A stretch of DNA of 64,000 nucleotides from Bacteroidales bacterium (lineage in GTDB: Bacteria; Bacteroidota; Bacteroidia; Bacteroidales; VadinHA17), in NCBI GenBank assembly GCA_009877105.1, contig WXFD01000024.1, positions 62,001 through 126,000 of the forward strand, in the 5' to 3' direction. Under the pieces are notes generated by a model that worked only from the letters and a program-made list of their open reading frames with translations, made no database searches and was not told the DNA's origin. Below, piece by piece: positions 46,559 to 55,335 of the stretch (position 1 is its first letter; each line of letters starts with the position of its first letter). The translations under genes were made by a program, and so were the position numbers.

Positions 46559-48832
46559 TTACTGGTCAAGTTTGACGTTGTATACCCTGGACTTGGTGAT
46601 CTCAACCTCCTTGGTCTTGTATCCCTGGGCACTGATTATGAGTATCTCCGATCCCTGCGGAATTTCAAACTTGTACTCACCCTTGGCATTGGTGAGATTC
46701 TCCGCAGCCGTATCCTTTACCCTGATTGAGGCATATGCTATCGGCTGACCTGCCTGGTTTGTCACAACTCCTTTTATTTCATTGGGATTGATTCCTTTCT
46801 TTACAGATGCCTGATAATCCTGAACCCATTTGAGAGTACTTTTGGCAGATGCATTTGAAGGATCGAGCGCCAGGATTTTTTCATATGATTCGGCTGCTTT
46901 TGCAAGAAATGCAAGCTTGCCTTCCAGTGTTTTTTCCTGCCCTGCCGCCTTTGTTTCAAGACTTCCGTGTCCATTCAGCCCCCTGATCCTGTATTCCTTG
47001 TTGTCCGGATCAATGTTCATCATCCTGTCGTAATAATCCTTTGCCTTGGTATAGTTGCCGTTTTCCATATTGAAATAGCCGAGATAGGTGAGGGCCTCAA
47101 CCATTTCACCTGCATTTTTCACCGAATCCTTTTCGGCAATGGCAAGCATTTTTTCAAACTTCGGCCTGGCAAGCCCCAGCTTCGTGTCAGGATCCATCCT
47201 TGAATAAACCCTGGCAATGTAGACATATGCAGGCAGATAGTTGGGATCTTTCTTAATCACGATATTGAAAACCGAATCGGCCGACTTGTAATTTTCCCCG
47301 GTGTAAAATGCCCTTCCCACCTGCATGTAATCGGCGAGATTGTTTGCTTTATCCGGGTCTATGAGTTTTGCCCAGGTTTTGGCGGCATCGTCATATTTTC
47401 TGTACGTATAATAATTAACAGCCATTTCACTGAGAAGTGCCCTTTCCTTTGAAGAGTAAGCACTGCCAGCATCGTTTTTGCGTTCAAATTCAAAGGCTTT
47501 GTTGTATTCGGCAAATGCCTTGTTGATTTCTGCAGCAGCTTTGGATGTTTCGGCTTCAAGCTTGGATATTTTTCCGGTAAGTTCATCCACAGAGGCCTTG
47601 TATTTGGCCTTTTCTGATGCCGGAGCGGCATTGAACCTCGATTTATCCCTGTCGAGCTGGAGTTTCAGGCTGTTCAGCTCATCCAGGTTCTTGGTGTAAT
47701 TCTGATTCTTTTTCAGAAGGATCCTGGCCATGTAATGATAATCTTTCTGAAGGATATATTCGGGCCTTACTGTTTCGAAAAGCTTTTCCATATATGAAAG
47801 AGCCTTGTCGTAATCAGGATTTTCCTTTTCAAATGATGAATAGCCGGCAAGACGGTTCATATATGCCCTGGAATTGTCAACACGCAGAATTTCCTCAACA
47901 TTCTTGATCACTTCATCATAATCGCCTGCGTAAAAAAGCGAGTTTACATACCTGATTTTGGCCGGTATATTGCCTGCAGTCAGGTCAAGGTATTTTTTGA
48001 AATTGGCTTTTGACTGTTCCAGCCTGCCGGCTCTCCAGTAAAGCTGACCGAGTTCACGGTATGCCGGGGCATAATCCTGGTTCAGGCTTATTGCTTCTTC
48101 GAAATAGGGGATGGCTGACTGAAGGGCGCGTCCCTTGACATACACATACCCGATTTTCATGTTTGCGGTTGATGATGTGGGATCGGCAAACTGGGCCTGG
48201 TTATAATTTCTGATTGCATTGGACCCGTCATTGACAAGCATATATATATCACCGGCAATCAGATAGATATCGGCATTCTTGTTATCGATCCTTAGAGCCT
48301 GCCTGATAAACGGCAGAGCTTTGGCTGTATCAACCGAATTATCCTTAATGTATGATTCTGCGATCTTTGCCAGGGCAAAAGCGTATTCCTTTGCCGGGGG
48401 ATTGATTTTTTTCAGGTTCTTGTAGGGAAGTAAAAAACTCCGGGCTTTTGCCCTCAGTTCTTCAGCCTTCGCCTCATCACCCAGATAATTTGCCACTTTG
48501 GCCAGGCCAACATAGTTTAACGGATCGTTGGGATTTGCATCCACTCCTTTCTGGTATGAATCCTGTGCTGCCTTTGTGGCAACGACCAGGGAATTTGATA
48601 TTGTGTCAGCAAAATATTCGAGCAGATAGTTTTCTCCGTGATAAAAATAATTTTTGCTGTTTGATGGCTCCTTCTGTGTTAATTCCTTATAAATTGCATC
48701 AGCCTTGTCGTACTGCTCGCTTCTTGTAAGCTTGATTGCGGATGCAAGATCCTGCGCACCGAGATTATTTACAAGCAGAACCAGTAAAAGGCCAGCCGTC
48801 AAACCAACCGGATTTAAAACAAGTCGTTTCAT
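46559..48832 (-). CDS. TPR protein with C-terminal carboxypeptidase-regulatory-like domain
   Basis: A 757-residue exported protein. Residues 1-26 from the Met at 48832 form a signal peptide (MKRLVLNPVGLTAGLLLVLL). Long TPR arrays follow, for example IYLIAGDIYMLVNDGSNAIR and YAPAYREL GQLYWRAGRLEQ, broken by a coiled-coil-like segment (about 405-450) of Lys, Glu and Ala. The last 70 residues form a beta-sandwich starting IKGVVTNQAGQPIAYASIRV, as at the N terminus of TonB-dependent receptors. It sits between a PstS-like lipoprotein and exbB, suggesting a periplasmic scaffold for the Ton machinery. This role is inferred. Confidence 0.82.
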   Translation of the reverse strand: MKRLVLNPVGLTAGLLLVLLVNNLGAQDLASAIKLTRSEQYDKADAIYKELTQKEPSNSKNYFYHGENYLLEYFADTISNSLVVATKAAQDSYQKGVDANPNDPLNYVGLAKVANYLGDEAKAEELRAKARSFLLPYKNLKKINPPAKEYAFALAKIAESYIKDNSVDTAKALPFIRQALRIDNKNADIYLIAGDIYMLVNDGSNAIRNYNQAQFADPTSSTANMKIGYVYVKGRALQSAIPYFEEAISLNQDYAPAYRELGQLYWRAGRLEQSKANFKKYLDLTAGNIPAKIRYVNSLFYAGDYDEVIKNVEEILRVDNSRAYMNRLAGYSSFEKENPDYDKALSYMEKLFETVRPEYILQKDYHYMARILLKKNQNYTKNLDELNSLKLQLDRDKSRFNAAPASEKAKYKASVDELTGKISKLEAETSKAAAEINKAFAEYNKAFEFERKNDAGSAYSSKERALLSEMAVNYYTYRKYDDAAKTWAKLIDPDKANNLADYMQVGRAFYTGENYKSADSVFNIVIKKDPNYLPAYVYIARVYSRMDPDTKLGLARPKFEKMLAIAEKDSVKNAGEMVEALTYLGYFNMENGNYTKAKDYYDRMMNIDPDNKEYRIRGLNGHGSLETKAAGQEKTLEGKLAFLAKAAESYEKILALDPSNASAKSTLKWVQDYQASVKKGINPNEIKGVVTNQAGQPIAYASIRVKDTAAENLTNAKGEYKFEIPQGSEILIISAQGYKTKEVEITKSRVYNVKLDQ

Positions 48833-48924
48833 AATTCTGTAGTTTATCATTTTTACTTATTCAATTGATTGATTAGTTGGTTGTATTCTTTTTATTTAAT
48901 GAATTTGATTTTTTATGTCCTGTT

Positions 48925-49950
48925 TTAGTTTCTGATCTGAACCAGTCTAATCGGCATTGTGGCCGGTACAAGCCCTGATTTCAGAACAATCCTCTGTCCC
49001 TGTTCACCTGTTGCCCACTGTATGAATCCGGTTCCCAGTCCGGCAAATGTTTCCCTTGAAATGAGATAAACCTCCCTTACAAAGGGGTAGGACTTGTCAA
49101 AAATCGATCCCTGGTAAGGCCTGTAGTATGAACCGTCATTGACAAACTGTTGTGAAATTGCCAGGACATGAATTTTCCTGATGAAACTCATGCTCAGCGA
49201 ATCATTCCTGTCACTGATCCAGTTTGCACTTATGATCCCGAGTGCATCCTTGTTCCTTGATACAAAATCAATGACTTCAGGATTATTGTTTACTGCAAAG
49301 AAATTGGGTCCAAGGTTTCCTTCTATCTGGAACAGTTCCCTGAAGTAACGAATATTACCCGATTTGTTATTGTCAAAAATAACCCTGATCCCGGAAAGCT
49401 TCGATTTCGGGTTGATCTCCTTCCAGCTGGAAATCCTGCCCTTGAAAATATCCCTTACGGTTTCATAATTTATTAATGTATCTGTATTTTCCAGGTTTGT
49501 AATGAGTGCAAGGGCATCATGGGCGAACCGGGTTGTCCTGGCAACAACAAGGGTATCTCTTAGGTACTGGATCTGATTTTCGGTAAGGGGCCTGGTTGTC
49601 ACCATCACTTTTACAGAATCATTCATGAAATCGTTAACGACATCGTATTCGGGCTTGTATTTCGGTGTTACTTTTGCATTCCTGTAAAGAGAGGTAAACG
49701 TATATATTTCGCTATCAATCAGGGGCTGAAAAGATTCATCAACGACAATACTGATGTTTCCCCTTGTGGGGGTCTCATCGGTTGCCGTCCAGCTGCCGCT
49801 CCGGCAGGAGGTTAATGCGATGAGGATTCCGGCAAACAGTATTAACCCGGTTGACGCTAAATACCCTGGTTGCAAATTCCTCACTTTGATTGTATCCTTA
49901 GAATGGTTTTTCAGAACGGCAATATTAATAATTTTTTGAAAATGTTCCAT
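48925..49950 (-). CDS. PstS-like substrate-binding lipoprotein
   Basis: A 341-residue periplasmic-binding-protein-like product. A hydrophobic segment ends in the lipobox LIALTSC (Cys48), so it is probably a lipoprotein. It is preceded by about 25 extra residues, suggesting the true start may be later, perhaps a TTG or GTG codon. The binding-domain features are ISIVVDESFQPLIDSEI, the hinge VMVTTRPLTENQI, and a C-terminal FIQWATGEQGQRIVLKSGLV, as in phosphate-binding PstS. No Pst permease or ATPase is nearby; it stands with the TPR and Ton genes, so phosphate uptake is not assured. Confidence 0.8.
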   Translation of the reverse strand: MEHFQKIINIAVLKNHSKDTIKVRNLQPGYLASTGLILFAGILIALTSCRSGSWTATDETPTRGNISIVVDESFQPLIDSEIYTFTSLYRNAKVTPKYKPEYDVVNDFMNDSVKVMVTTRPLTENQIQYLRDTLVVARTTRFAHDALALITNLENTDTLINYETVRDIFKGRISSWKEINPKSKLSGIRVIFDNNKSGNIRYFRELFQIEGNLGPNFFAVNNNPEVIDFVSRNKDALGIISANWISDRNDSLSMSFIRKIHVLAISQQFVNDGSYYRPYQGSIFDKSYPFVREVYLISRETFAGLGTGFIQWATGEQGQRIVLKSGLVPATMPIRLVQIRN

Positions 49951-50053
49951 CTTTTTTTATTTGCATAAAATTTCAGTTGTTGTCAAAACATCATTTACTG
50001 AATTACTGCAAAGTATATGCCACTTATCATTCCCCGGCCACTCCTTTTTATCA

Positions 50054-50299
50054 TTATTTTGACCTGAAAAACAATTCAATGATCTTCCTGTATGTTCTGA
50101 ATGCCCTGTAAACCCCGTAAAAAATGAAAGTCGTTCCAATTATCACGAGCAGGGCCCTGTCAAAACTGGTTTGTTTCATAAAAAAAAGAAAATATGACCC
50201 TACACCCAGATAAAAGAATACCATAAATGCGCCGAAAATGGTATTTATCTGCTCCATCAATCTGTTATTATCCATATTATCTGAATATTTAGAGTTCAA
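50054..50299 (-). CDS. Small two-helix membrane protein
   Basis: An 81-residue protein with two hydrophobic helices (AFMVFFYLGVGSYFLFFM and ALLVIIGTTFIFYGVYRAF) and a basic C terminus. It lies upstream of the PstS-like gene on the same strand, after about 100 bases. The Met at residue 9 (50275) is also a possible start. I do not recognise the family. It may belong to the Ton-linked operon. Confidence 0.65.
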   Translation of the reverse strand: MNSKYSDNMDNNRLMEQINTIFGAFMVFFYLGVGSYFLFFMKQTSFDRALLVIIGTTFIFYGVYRAFRTYRKIIELFFRSK

Positions 50300-50365
50300 A
50301 TAAACGAATTATCAGAATAGATTCAAAAAAAAACACGGTATTTCTTAACAACAAGTATCTGAATC

Positions 50366-51652
50366 TCAATCCTGACATGATGGTTTGAAAAGCAGGGAGC
50401 TGTCACCGTAGCTTAAAAACCTGAAATTATTTTCCAGTGCATACCCGTAGATTTTCTTCCAGTCATTGCCTGCCCATGCTGACACCAGGAGCAGAAGAGT
50501 GCTTCTGGGCTGATGAAAGTTCGTTATCAGGCCCTCGATCATCCTGAACCTGTATCCCGGAACGATAATCAGGCTTGTTGATCCGTTCAGGCATTCGATA
50601 TTATTCCTTATCATATACTGTGCAACAGCTTCAAGCGAGGCTTCCGCCGTGATGTCAGGACTATCCTTGAGATGTTCCCACTGGCTGACAATGAATCTGC
50701 CGTTACCCGGATGGCGTTTTTCAAGGATCTGAACACCTGCCCAGTATATGCTTTCCAGGGTTCGGAGTGAAGTTGTGCCGACTGATATTATTTTACCAAG
50801 GTTGCTCCTCAGTCTTTTAATGGTATCAAGGGGGACAAAAAAGTTTTCGCAATGCATTTCATGATCATCAAGCCTGTCAGAATTTACGGGCCTGAAAGTT
50901 CCAGCCCCCACATGAAGGGTAAGCTCTGTCTTATTAATATTATTAGACGACAGACTTTCAAGTACTTTTTCGGAGAAATGCAGGCCTGCTGTCGGTGCTG
51001 CGACTGATCCCTTTACCCGCGAATACACTGTCTGGTAGTCCTTGTTGTCGCTTTCCTCGTCATGCCTTCTTATATAGGGAGGGAGGGGAATATGTCCGGC
51101 GGATTCGATTACTTCCCCGAAACTCAAGTCACCTGCATCCCAGGAAAACCTGACTCTCCATGCATCTCCCAGTGAATCTAATTTTTCTGCGGTCAACACG
51201 TGGCTTTTTCCCTGACGGACAAATGAAAGGGTTATATTGCCCTTCTTCCATTTCTTCAGATTTCCTATGATACATTTCCATTCGACATGATTCCTTGAAC
51301 TGAACGAGAGTTCATAGCTCTCCGGGATTAATGGTTCAAGGCACAGTATTTCAATAAGCGCCCCGCTTTCCTTCCTGAATAAAAGCCTGGCCCTTATAAC
51401 ACGGGTATTGTTGAATACCAGCAGGCTGCCGGCAGGCAGAAAATTCACGATATTGCGGAAAACACCGGATGATATTTTACCGTCCCTGTAAACAAGCAGC
51501 CTTGAACAGTCTCTTTCCTTCACCGGATACTGTGCAATTCTATCTTCGGGCAATGAGTAATCATAGTCGCTTATTGACAGTCCCGGACTAACAGAGTAAG
51601 GTATCTTTTTGTCCGTATTATCTTCCATCGCTGTTCCTTTATTCATTTGCAC
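50366..51652 (-). CDS. queA: S-adenosylmethionine:tRNA ribosyltransferase-isomerase
   Basis: A 428-residue QueA that transfers the ribosyl part of SAM to 7-aminomethyl-7-deazaguanine in tRNA, forming epoxyqueuosine. Family segments are YDYSLPEDRIAQYPVKERD, LLVFNNTRVIRARL, APTAGLHFSEKVL, ELTLHVGAGTFRPV, and TNFHQPRSTLLLLVSAWAG. It is longer than the E. coli enzyme (356 residues), mainly in the OB-like domain and the N terminus; several Met codons near the start leave the exact first codon open. It is divergent from rnpB. Confidence 0.93.
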   Translation of the reverse strand: MQMNKGTAMEDNTDKKIPYSVSPGLSISDYDYSLPEDRIAQYPVKERDCSRLLVYRDGKISSGVFRNIVNFLPAGSLLVFNNTRVIRARLLFRKESGALIEILCLEPLIPESYELSFSSRNHVEWKCIIGNLKKWKKGNITLSFVRQGKSHVLTAEKLDSLGDAWRVRFSWDAGDLSFGEVIESAGHIPLPPYIRRHDEESDNKDYQTVYSRVKGSVAAPTAGLHFSEKVLESLSSNNINKTELTLHVGAGTFRPVNSDRLDDHEMHCENFFVPLDTIKRLRSNLGKIISVGTTSLRTLESIYWAGVQILEKRHPGNGRFIVSQWEHLKDSPDITAEASLEAVAQYMIRNNIECLNGSTSLIIVPGYRFRMIEGLITNFHQPRSTLLLLVSAWAGNDWKKIYGYALENNFRFLSYGDSSLLFKPSCQD

Positions 51653-51707
51653 CTGTCAACTACTGCCATGCTGGTTTTTCCGGGCTCAAAATTAAGCAAA
51701 TATCATA

Positions 51708-51739
51708 TTTGTTCTATGTAAGGGAGTTTATTAACTTTG
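51708..51739 (+). promoter_or_regulatory. Promoter for rnpB
   Basis: TTTG (51708-51711), a 20-base spacer and TAACTTTG (51732-51739). The first base of the RNase P P1 helix is 5 bases after the box, a correct distance for the transcription start. Confidence 0.75.
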
Positions 51740-51743
51740 CAGT

Positions 51744-52150
51744 ACAGTCTGCCGTTCCATCGTTCCCCGAATCCGGTTCATGCCGTTTAGGCGGGGAAAG
51801 GAAAGTCCGGGCAACACAGAGCACCATACTTTCTAACAGAAAGATATCCGTGAGGATATATCAGGTGTAACAGAAAATAACCACCCGGGGTTAAGGTGAC
51901 AACCGAAATACCGGGAACGGGTGAAAAGGTGAGGTAAAGGCTCACCGGTATTGATGGTGACATCAATAGCCGTACACCTTATGGGTTGAAAGACCATGTA
52001 TACCGGCCATAAGGATTGCTCGTCCGATGCCGGGGGGTGGGTCGTACGATCCGGTCAGCAATGGCCGGACCAGATAAATGATGGAATCCGGTTAAATAAT
52101 CTTTTGCAGATAGTCTGACCGGCACAGAATCCGGCTTACAGGCAGGCTGT
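51744..52150 (+). ncRNA. rnpB: RNase P RNA (catalytic subunit)
   Basis: About 407 nucleotides. Conserved elements include the 5' core GGAAAGTCCGGGC near 51801-51813, ACAGAAA near 51871, the GGTGAGGTAAAGGCTCACCGG region, and the 3' core ending in CCGGC near 52135. The ends pair exactly: ACAGTCTGCC (51744-51753) with GGCAGGCTGT (52141-52150), forming P1. The run TTTTTATTT after P1 probably terminates it. It cleaves tRNA 5' leaders together with the RnpA protein. Its 3' end abuts the convergent LolA-like gene. Confidence 0.95.
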
Positions 52151-52152
52151 TT

Positions 52153-52854
52153 TTATTTCAGTCTGAATATTGAATCATCCATCGGCTCATTCACCTTCAC
52201 ATCCGTGTATTTGTAAACAAACTCCATGCCGGCTACAGATGTGGTTGTGGTCATGGGAAGAATAAAACCATTCGTTTCAGTATAGTCGGTGAAAAATGAT
52301 TCGAGCGAAACCGGAACGCCTCCCTGTTTAACATCTGCTACGGTTTTGACAAGCTGGTAATTGTTCCTGTCAATAAAAAACCTGATGACATTTCCTCCTT
52401 CTATGGTGGCTTTGATTTTGAAAACCGGCCTGCCATTGACATTTTCAGTTCCTTCAAGTTTCAGCATGTTGTTTCTCAGATAATTATCGAGGTAATTCTG
52501 AAAAACGCTGCTTCTCATCATTTGGCTGATCTCCTCCTGTCCAAGCTCCACAGGTGTTCTGGAACCTGTCATCGGATTGATAACCCAGCCTTTTTCACCG
52601 TCAAAAACCTGGATCATCTCCTGGCCGCCTATTGTTGCAACGGATCTCAGCTTATTCGGATTTTTCATATAAAGGACTATCGGCATTTCCATCCCCATCA
52701 TTGTCGCCTTTCCCGTAATCTTTATAGTCTGATAGCCGGAGATCTTATCGAATTTGTTGGCGATGGCGAAGTTTTTCACAATTTCTTCGATCGACTGGGC
52801 TGAAAGCAGGGTGACAGCAGTGAGCAGGACATAGGTCAGAAGCAGTCTTTTCAT
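52153..52854 (-). CDS. LolA-like outer-membrane lipoprotein-sorting family protein
   Basis: A 233-residue exported protein. Residues 1-19 are a signal peptide (RLLLTYVLLTAVTLLSAQS). The mature part has a half-open beta-barrel pattern, for example PNKLRSVATIGGQEMIQVFD, GWVINPMTGS, and DRNNYQLVKTVADVKQGG, as in LolA/LppX relatives. LolA itself carries lipoproteins across the periplasm, but many Bacteroidota paralogues have unknown cargo. It follows kdsA on the same strand and ends next to rnpB. Confidence 0.82.
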   Translation of the reverse strand: MKRLLLTYVLLTAVTLLSAQSIEEIVKNFAIANKFDKISGYQTIKITGKATMMGMEMPIVLYMKNPNKLRSVATIGGQEMIQVFDGEKGWVINPMTGSRTPVELGQEEISQMMRSSVFQNYLDNYLRNNMLKLEGTENVNGRPVFKIKATIEGGNVIRFFIDRNNYQLVKTVADVKQGGVPVSLESFFTDYTETNGFILPMTTTTSVAGMEFVYKYTDVKVNEPMDDSIFRLK

Positions 52855-52866
52855 TTGCAGTTAGTA

Positions 52867-52904
52867 TTTGTGTTTAAAAATTATTTTGTGTTTAAAAATT
52901 ATTT
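52867..52904. repeat. 18-bp tandem duplication across the kdsA stop codon
   Basis: An 18-base unit containing GTGTTTAAAAATTATTTT is present twice in tandem with no mismatch over 38 bases. On the coding strand the duplicated piece includes codons for the last residues of KdsA and its TAA stop, so the outer copy is an untranslated echo of the gene end. Confidence 0.85.
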
Positions 52905-53755
52905 ACGGTATTCCTGAGGGCTGTAAGTTTGATGAGCAGATCTTCCATTTTATTCATTGGAAGCATGTTGGCGCCATCAGATCTGGCATTGGCGGGATCG
53001 GGGTGGGTTTCTATAAAAATTCCGTCGGCTCCCACGCTAATGGCAGCCTTTCCCATGGTTTCGATCATTTCCGGCATGCCTCCCGAAACACCCGATTCCT
53101 GATTCGGCTGCTGGAGCGAATGAGTGATGTCCATTATAACCGGTACACCGAGTGCCTTCATGACAGGAATATTCCTGAAATCAACCACGAGGTCGTGGTA
53201 GCCGAACATGTTGCCCCGGTCGGTTAGCATGATCCTTTCATTTCCCGAATCCTTTACCTTGTCAACCGCATGCTTCATTGAAGACCCTGAAAGGAACTGT
53301 CCTTTCTTTATATTTATCCATTTTCCCGTTCTTGCCGCCGCTGTCAGAAGATCAGTCTGCCGGCACAGAAACGCAGGTATCTGCAGGATGTCAACATATT
53401 CTGCTGCCATCGCGGCTTCTTCAGGATTATGAATGTCGGTTATTACCGGCACCGAGAACCTGTGCCTTACTTCCGCAAGTATTTCCAGTGCCCTGATGTC
53501 GCCGATGCCTGAAAAGGAATCGATCCTCGACCTGTTCGCTTTCCTGTACGAAGATTTGAAAACAAAGGGGATCCTGTATTTAACTGACAAATTCACAAGG
53601 TGATCTGCAATCCGCATTACAATTTCTTTTCCTTCCACTACACACGGTCCCGCGATCAGGAGGAAATTGCCTGAATCACCATGTTTCAGCAGCGGGATAT
53701 CAATACCGGTTTTCATCCTTGCATATTTTTTTTTCAGGATTTCCTGAAACGCCAA
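52892..53755 (-). CDS. kdsA: 3-deoxy-8-phosphooctulonate synthase
   Basis: A 287-residue aldolase-type enzyme that condenses phosphoenolpyruvate with arabinose 5-phosphate to form KDO 8-phosphate for lipopolysaccharide. Family segments are FLLIAGPCVVEGKE, FVFKSSYRKANRSR, DILQIPAFLCRQTDLL, VMLTDRGN-like IMLTDRGNMFGY, and IFIETHPDPANARSDGANML. Length is normal, with an alternative start at Met14. The tail ends NNF at a duplicated 18-bp unit. Confidence 0.96.
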   Translation of the reverse strand: MAFQEILKKKYARMKTGIDIPLLKHGDSGNFLLIAGPCVVEGKEIVMRIADHLVNLSVKYRIPFVFKSSYRKANRSRIDSFSGIGDIRALEILAEVRHRFSVPVITDIHNPEEAAMAAEYVDILQIPAFLCRQTDLLTAAARTGKWINIKKGQFLSGSSMKHAVDKVKDSGNERIMLTDRGNMFGYHDLVVDFRNIPVMKALGVPVIMDITHSLQQPNQESGVSGGMPEMIETMGKAAISVGADGIFIETHPDPANARSDGANMLPMNKMEDLLIKLTALRNTVNNF

Positions 53756-53888
53756 AGGTAATAAAATTAAACTCTGAAATTTTAAATCTGCTGATTGCAG
53801 ATATATGTTTTATCGATGTGACGGTTCTGATTTATTCACCCGGAGGCAGTATACTGAAATAAAGGAAAAATCCCAGAAGGCCTGATTT

Positions 53889-55187
53889 TCATTTGTCATA
53901 ATCATAGGTGTCCTTCCATAAATTCTCAAGCCGTTTTCTTATTTCCGCCTCCTTTGGTGATGATCCGGGATCGTAAAACCTGGTTCCTTCCAGCCCCTCG
54001 GGGAGATAGTTATCCCTGACAAAGTTGCCTTCGTAGGCATGAGCGTATTTGTAATCCTTATGATAACCGAGATCCTTCATGAGCTTTGTAGGTGCATTTC
54101 TCAGATGCAATGGAACCGGCAGATCTCCCTTTTCGTTTACAGCCTCCGTAGCTTTTTCAATTGCCATGTATGATGCATTGCTTTTGGGAGATGATGCAAG
54201 GTAAATGGCTGTTTCAGACAGGATGATCCTCGATTCGGGCCATCCTATGACATTTACGGCATCAAAGCATGCCTGGGCAAGCAGCAGCGCGTTGGGATTG
54301 GCAAGGCCTATGTCTTCGGCTGCCAGTATCAGCATCCGTCTTGCTATGAATTTCGGATCCTCACCTCCCTCAACCATCCTTGCGAGCCAGTAAACCGAAG
54401 CATTCGGGTCACTGCCCCTCATCGATTTTATAAATGCTGATATTATATCGTAATGCTGCTCTCCGTTCTTGTCATAGAGGGCTATATTCCTCTGGACATG
54501 ACGAAGTACCTTCTCGTTGTCAATTATGATTTTTTCCGACCTGGTTTCATTGGTTTCGGATGACACTACCAGTTCAAGGGCATTGAACAGCTTCCTGGCA
54601 TCACCGCCAGAAATCCTCAGCAAAGCTTCATTTTCCCTGATTTCAATGTCATATCCTGAAAGATAATGATCTTTTTTGAGTGCCCTGTTCAGAAGCGAGG
54701 TCAGTTCGGATTCGCTGAGGGGGTTCATAACATAGACCTGGCACCGCGAAAGCAACGGAGAAATAACTTCAAAGGAGGGGTTCTCAGTTGTTGCACCTAT
54801 CAGGGTTATTATTCCCTGTTCCACTGCCCCCAGAAGCGAATCCTGCTGAGACTTGCTGAAACGATGGATCTCATCTATAAATAAAATCGGATTGGGTTGA
54901 CTGAAAAACTGCTGCTTCCTGGCCTTATCAATGGTTTCTCTCACATCCTTAACGCCGGAATGTACTGCACTCAGGTGAAAGAAGGGACGTTTCAGGTTGT
55001 TCGCAATAATTGTGGCAAGGGTTGTTTTTCCTACACCCGGGGGGCCCCAGAGGATCAGGGAGGGTATATTTCCCGAATCAATCAGCCTCCGGAGCACGGC
55101 ATTTTTGCCCAGCAGATGATCCTGTCCGCAGAAATCATCCAGGTCCCTTGGCCGCAGCCTTTCGGCAAGAGGTTGATTTGCCAGCAT
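53889..55187 (-). CDS. rarA: Replication-associated recombination protein A
   Basis: A 432-residue AAA+ ATPase (MgsA/Mgs1/WRNIP1 family) that acts at stalled forks. Walker A is GPPGVGKTT (about 48-56), Walker B FIDEIHRFSKSQQD, and sensor 1 LIGATTENPSFEV. The C-terminal domain includes SDPNASVYWLARMVEGGEDP and YKYAHAYEGNFV. Length is typical. A TAATTTTG box lies 19 bases before the start, and the gene is divergent from ggt. Confidence 0.96.
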   Translation of the reverse strand: MLANQPLAERLRPRDLDDFCGQDHLLGKNAVLRRLIDSGNIPSLILWGPPGVGKTTLATIIANNLKRPFFHLSAVHSGVKDVRETIDKARKQQFFSQPNPILFIDEIHRFSKSQQDSLLGAVEQGIITLIGATTENPSFEVISPLLSRCQVYVMNPLSESELTSLLNRALKKDHYLSGYDIEIRENEALLRISGGDARKLFNALELVVSSETNETRSEKIIIDNEKVLRHVQRNIALYDKNGEQHYDIISAFIKSMRGSDPNASVYWLARMVEGGEDPKFIARRMLILAAEDIGLANPNALLLAQACFDAVNVIGWPESRIILSETAIYLASSPKSNASYMAIEKATEAVNEKGDLPVPLHLRNAPTKLMKDLGYHKDYKYAHAYEGNFVRDNYLPEGLEGTRFYDPGSSPKEAEIRKRLENLWKDTYDYDK

Positions 55188-55205
55188 TACTGTTCTTTAT
55201 CTGCC

Positions 55206-55213
55206 CAAAATTA
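55206..55213 (-). promoter_or_regulatory. -7 box for rarA
   Basis: On the minus strand reads TAATTTTG, matching TAnnTTTG, 18 bases before the rarA start. No convincing -33 element is visible. Confidence 0.45.
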
Positions 55214-55276
55214 GTAAAAACAACGAACAGATGAATCAACAATATTCCCGGTCATACATTGGCGGATTTATTTTGC

Positions 55277-55284
55277 TATTTTTG
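55277..55284 (+). promoter_or_regulatory. -7 box for ggt
   Basis: Reads TATTTTTG, 51 bases before the ggt ATG. The nearest TTG (55259-55261) is 15 bases away, shorter than the usual spacing. Confidence 0.45.
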
Positions 55285-55335
55285 CATGCCTGCACCTGAT
55301 ATTGGATTTCAGCTATCAGGATTTATTTTAAGTAC

